Below, piece after piece: positions 44,086 through 46,371 of a stretch of 46,371 nucleotides of DNA. The DNA lies in the NCBI RefSeq assembly GCF_003060885.1, contig NZ_QAIG01000006.1, positions 227,178-273,548 of the forward strand, given 5' to 3'. The number at the start of each line of letters is the position of its first letter. Positions within the stretch are counted from its first letter, which is position 1. The notes beneath the pieces are model-generated. The model worked only from the letters and a program-made list of their open reading frames with translations. It was not told the origin of the DNA and did not search any database. A program made the translations under genes and the position numbers. The DNA comes from Pseudomonas sp. HMWF032 (GTDB lineage Bacteria > Pseudomonadota > Gammaproteobacteria > Pseudomonadales > Pseudomonadaceae).

Positions 44086-45960
44086 CTAGCGTCGTTCACC
44101 ACGCAGCGCGCCCACCTGCGCCTGCAGCAACTCGCACTTGACCGCCTCCGCCGTCACCGGCTCGCCCGCCACCAGGGTGATGCGCGACCACAGGCGCTTG
44201 AAAAATCCCTTGTGCGGATCGCGACTAAAAAAGCTACCCCAGAGACCTTGCAGCGCCATGGGAATCACCGGCACCGGGTTTTCCGCCACAATGCGCTCGA
44301 TACCATTTTTAAACTCATTGAGTTCGCCATCGCTGGTCAACTTACCTTCCGGGAAGATGCACACCACCTCGCCATTGCGCAGGTATTCGGCGATTTTCTT
44401 GAACGCGGCATCGTAAACCAGCAGGTCTTCGCTGCGCCCGGCAATCGGCACGGTACCGGCGGTGCGGAAGATAAAATTGAGTACCGGCAAGTTGTAGATC
44501 TTGTAGTACATGACAAACCGTACGGGCCGACGCACAGCCCCGCCGATCAACAGCGCATCGACAAACGATACGTGGTTGCATACCAGCACCGCTGCGCCCT
44601 CATCGGGAATGATCTCCAACCCTTTGTGCTCGACCCGGTAAATCGAGTGGCTGAGCAACCAGATCATGAAACGCATGGTGAATTCGGGGACGATCTTGAA
44701 GATGTAGCTGTTGACCGCGATGTTCATCAGCGAAATGGTCAGGAACAGCTGCGGTATCGACAGTTCGGCAACGCTGAGGAATAGGATTGAGGCAATCGCC
44801 GAAATCACCATGAACAACGCATTGAGAATGTTGTTGGCCGCAATCACCCGCGCCCGCTCATGCTCCACGGTGCGCGACTGAATCAGCGCATACAGCGGCA
44901 CGATGTAAAAGCCACCGAACAGACCGATGCCGAGAATCGAGCCGAGAATCCACCAGGCCTGCCCATAGCCCAGCACATCCAGCCAGGTATGTGCGACCGC
45001 AGCATCGGGGAAGCCACCGGAGAACCACCAGAGCAGAATGCCGAACAGGGTCAGGCCGATTGAGCCGAATGGCACCAGGCCGATTTCCACCTTATGCCCA
45101 CTCATGCGCTCGCAGAGCATCGAGCCCAGCGCGATGCCAACCGAGAACACAGTAAGAATCAGCGTCACCACGCTTTCATCGCCGTACAGCCACTCTTTGG
45201 CATAGGCCGGAATCTGCGTCAGGTAGACCGCACCGAGAAACCAGAACCAGGAGTTGCCCACCAGCGAGCGCGAAACGGCCGGGCGCTGGCCCAGGCCCAA
45301 TTTCATGGTCGCCCAGGACTGGCGCAGAATGTTCCAGTCCAACTTGAGCTGCGGCATGGCAGCGGAGGCTGCAGGAATACCGCGACTGGCCAAGTAACCC
45401 AGGACCGCTACCAGCACCACCGCCACCGCGACGATATGCGCATACGCGCTACTGGCCATGATGATGCCGGCGCCGATGGTGCCGGCGAGGATGGCCAGGA
45501 ACGTACCCGTCTCTACCAAGGCGTTGCCACCCACCAGCTCCTGCTCTTCCAGGTGCTGCGGCAGGATCGAATACTTCACCGGCCCAAACAGCGCCGAGTG
45601 GGTGCCCATGGCAAACAGCACCGAGAGCATCAGCGGCAGGCTGCCGAGCAACACGCCGACCGCGCCCACCAGCATGATGAGGATTTCGGCAAACTTGATC
45701 TTGCGGATCAGCGAGTCCTTGGCGAACTTCTCGCCCAACTGGCCACCGAGGGCCGAGAACAGGAAGAACGGCAGGATAAACAGCAAAGCACAGAGGTTGA
45801 CCAGCAGATCCTTGTCAGCCGTGGAGCTGATTTTGAACAGAATGACGAGTATCAGTGACTGCTTGAAGATGTTGTCGTTGAAGGCACCCAGCAACTGGGT
45901 CAGAAAGAATGGCAGGAAGCGCTTTTTACCCAGCAACGCGAATTGGGAGTGTTCGGTCAT
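44086..45960 (-). CDS. MFS transporter fused to a PlsC-type acyltransferase (LplT-like)
   Basis: The ~624-residue fusion starts MTEHSQFALLGKKRFLPFFL at 45960; the open frame to 46119 lacks similarity. Residues ~10-420 are an LplT-like MFS domain (FFLTQLLGAFNDNIFKQSL, GPVKYSILPQHL). Residues ~430-624 are a 1-acyl-glycerol-phosphate acyltransferase domain with NHVSFVD (HX4D), GRSEDLLVYD and FPEGKLT. Related proteins flip lysophospholipids inward and re-acylate them; the full-length Aas form also has an acyl-ACP synthetase, absent here. Position and plan match PA3267 from memory. Confidence 0.9.
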   Translation of the reverse strand: MTEHSQFALLGKKRFLPFFLTQLLGAFNDNIFKQSLILVILFKISSTADKDLLVNLCALLFILPFFLFSALGGQLGEKFAKDSLIRKIKFAEILIMLVGAVGVLLGSLPLMLSVLFAMGTHSALFGPVKYSILPQHLEEQELVGGNALVETGTFLAILAGTIGAGIIMASSAYAHIVAVAVVLVAVLGYLASRGIPAASAAMPQLKLDWNILRQSWATMKLGLGQRPAVSRSLVGNSWFWFLGAVYLTQIPAYAKEWLYGDESVVTLILTVFSVGIALGSMLCERMSGHKVEIGLVPFGSIGLTLFGILLWWFSGGFPDAAVAHTWLDVLGYGQAWWILGSILGIGLFGGFYIVPLYALIQSRTVEHERARVIAANNILNALFMVISAIASILFLSVAELSIPQLFLTISLMNIAVNSYIFKIVPEFTMRFMIWLLSHSIYRVEHKGLEIIPDEGAAVLVCNHVSFVDALLIGGAVRRPVRFVMYYKIYNLPVLNFIFRTAGTVPIAGRSEDLLVYDAAFKKIAEYLRNGEVVCIFPEGKLTSDGELNEFKNGIERIVAENPVPVIPMALQGLWGSFFSRDPHKGFFKRLWSRITLVAGEPVTAEAVKCELLQAQVGALRGERR

Positions 45961-46090
45961 CGTCCGTGTACCTGTGTGCAGTGGCCAGCGGGTGTTGTCA
46001 GGCATTTGACTGCAAGAACACCCAACAAAGCCACAGCAATGCGCATTTTTTGCTGCATTTTCTATCAAATCAGGTGCAAGAACCTTGTGC

Positions 46091-46371
46091 CTACAACGGC
46101 AACTGCCCAAGCAGACCACGCAGCACGAAGAACACCAGCAAGCCGCCGCCGATGGTAGCCAGCAGATGCCGGGTCAAAGCCGCGATGACAATAGTCGTCA
46201 GCCCCGCCAGCAGATAGGCGTTGTCGAGGTTGAACGCCCACTGCTGGCCATCGGGAATCAGCATGCCGGGCAACACAATCGCACTCAGCACCGCCGTTGG
46301 CACGTAATGCAGACCCTGGCGCACCAGCGGCGGGAAACGCAGATTGGGAAAGGCAAACAGACTGTAGCGAA
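46091..46371 (-). CDS. AzlD-family branched-chain amino acid exporter subunit, N-terminus cut by window edge
   Basis: The frame is open from the window edge to a TAG at 46091, giving 93 residues. It shows the AzlD core: LHYVPTAVLSAIVLPGML, then TTIVIAALTRHLLATIGGGL and FFVLRGLLG. AzlD is the small membrane partner of AzlC (AzlCD export branched-chain amino acids); azlC should lie just outside the window. Confidence 0.85.
   Translation of the reverse strand, partial: RYSLFAFPNLRFPPLVRQGLHYVPTAVLSAIVLPGMLIPDGQQWAFNLDNAYLLAGLTTIVIAALTRHLLATIGGGLLVFFVLRGLLGQLPL

Overview
The window reads as a chromosomal segment of a Pseudomonas-type gammaproteobacterium. The evidence is the translation block thrS-infC-rpmI-rplT-pheS-pheT-ihfA-merR with tRNA-Pro(GGG), Pseudomonas-like ahpC/ahpF, prc, rdgC and fklB proteins, high-GC coding sequence and Pseudomonas-style REP hairpins. 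From memory, the left core block matches the P. aeruginosa PA2737-PA2744 neighbourhood and most of the right part (apeB to the MFS-acyltransferase gene) matches PA3247-PA3267. Two loci that are separate in P. aeruginosa are therefore joined here.

Region 1 (1-5,850) is accessory. It is the edge of a siderophore-type NRPS locus on the minus strand: an iron-starvation ECF sigma factor behind a near-consensus Fur box, a PvdE/SyrD-like cyclic-peptide exporter, an MbtH-like protein, a decayed small gene, and the first condensation and partial adenylation domain of an NRPS that runs off the window. A 3'-truncated IS3-family element lies between the sigma promoter and tRNA-Pro. The boundary between accessory and core DNA therefore falls beside a tRNA gene.

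Region 2 (5,850-13,660) is the translation operon on the minus strand, with a probable AUU start for infC and a tRNA-Val(GAC) upstream. Region 3 (13,846-18,490) holds a PuuB/PauB-like oxidase, a C39-peptidase-like lipoprotein that has lost its catalytic Cys and His, a candidate small RNA on the minus strand, a PcpS/EntD-type phosphopantetheinyl transferase (able in principle to prime the NRPS) and the M18 aminopeptidase ApeB.

Region 4 (18,511-24,766) is the most suggestive locus. A GntR/UTRA repressor is divergent from an operon encoding a binding protein, an alkaline-phosphatase-superfamily enzyme, two permeases, an ATPase and a HAD phosphatase. Two 12-bp palindromic operators and a possible Pho box lie in the control region. 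I infer uptake and hydrolysis of an organophosphonate or phosphate ester; the substrate is unknown.

Region 5 (24,840-34,369) contains a ZapE-type ATPase, a dihydrolipoamide dehydrogenase with a Bcr/CflA-type efflux pump, a thioesterase/TetR/SDR group sharing an AT-rich operator-like motif, AhpF/AhpC, and a quinone oxidoreductase. Region 6 (34,498-46,371) contains the Prc protease, an EAL-CBS-GGDEF c-di-GMP protein, a three-gene overlapping operon (HTH regulator, unknown protein, Sel1-repeat protein), an orphan periplasmic binding protein, a YkvA protein beside paired DnaA-like boxes, a Mip-like FKBP lipoprotein, tRNA-Val(TAC) and tRNA-Asp(GTC), rdgC, a guanidine exporter behind a guanidine-II riboswitch, an MFS-acyltransferase fusion, and a partial azlD. 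All similarity statements come from reading the sequence and from memory of families; no database search was run.
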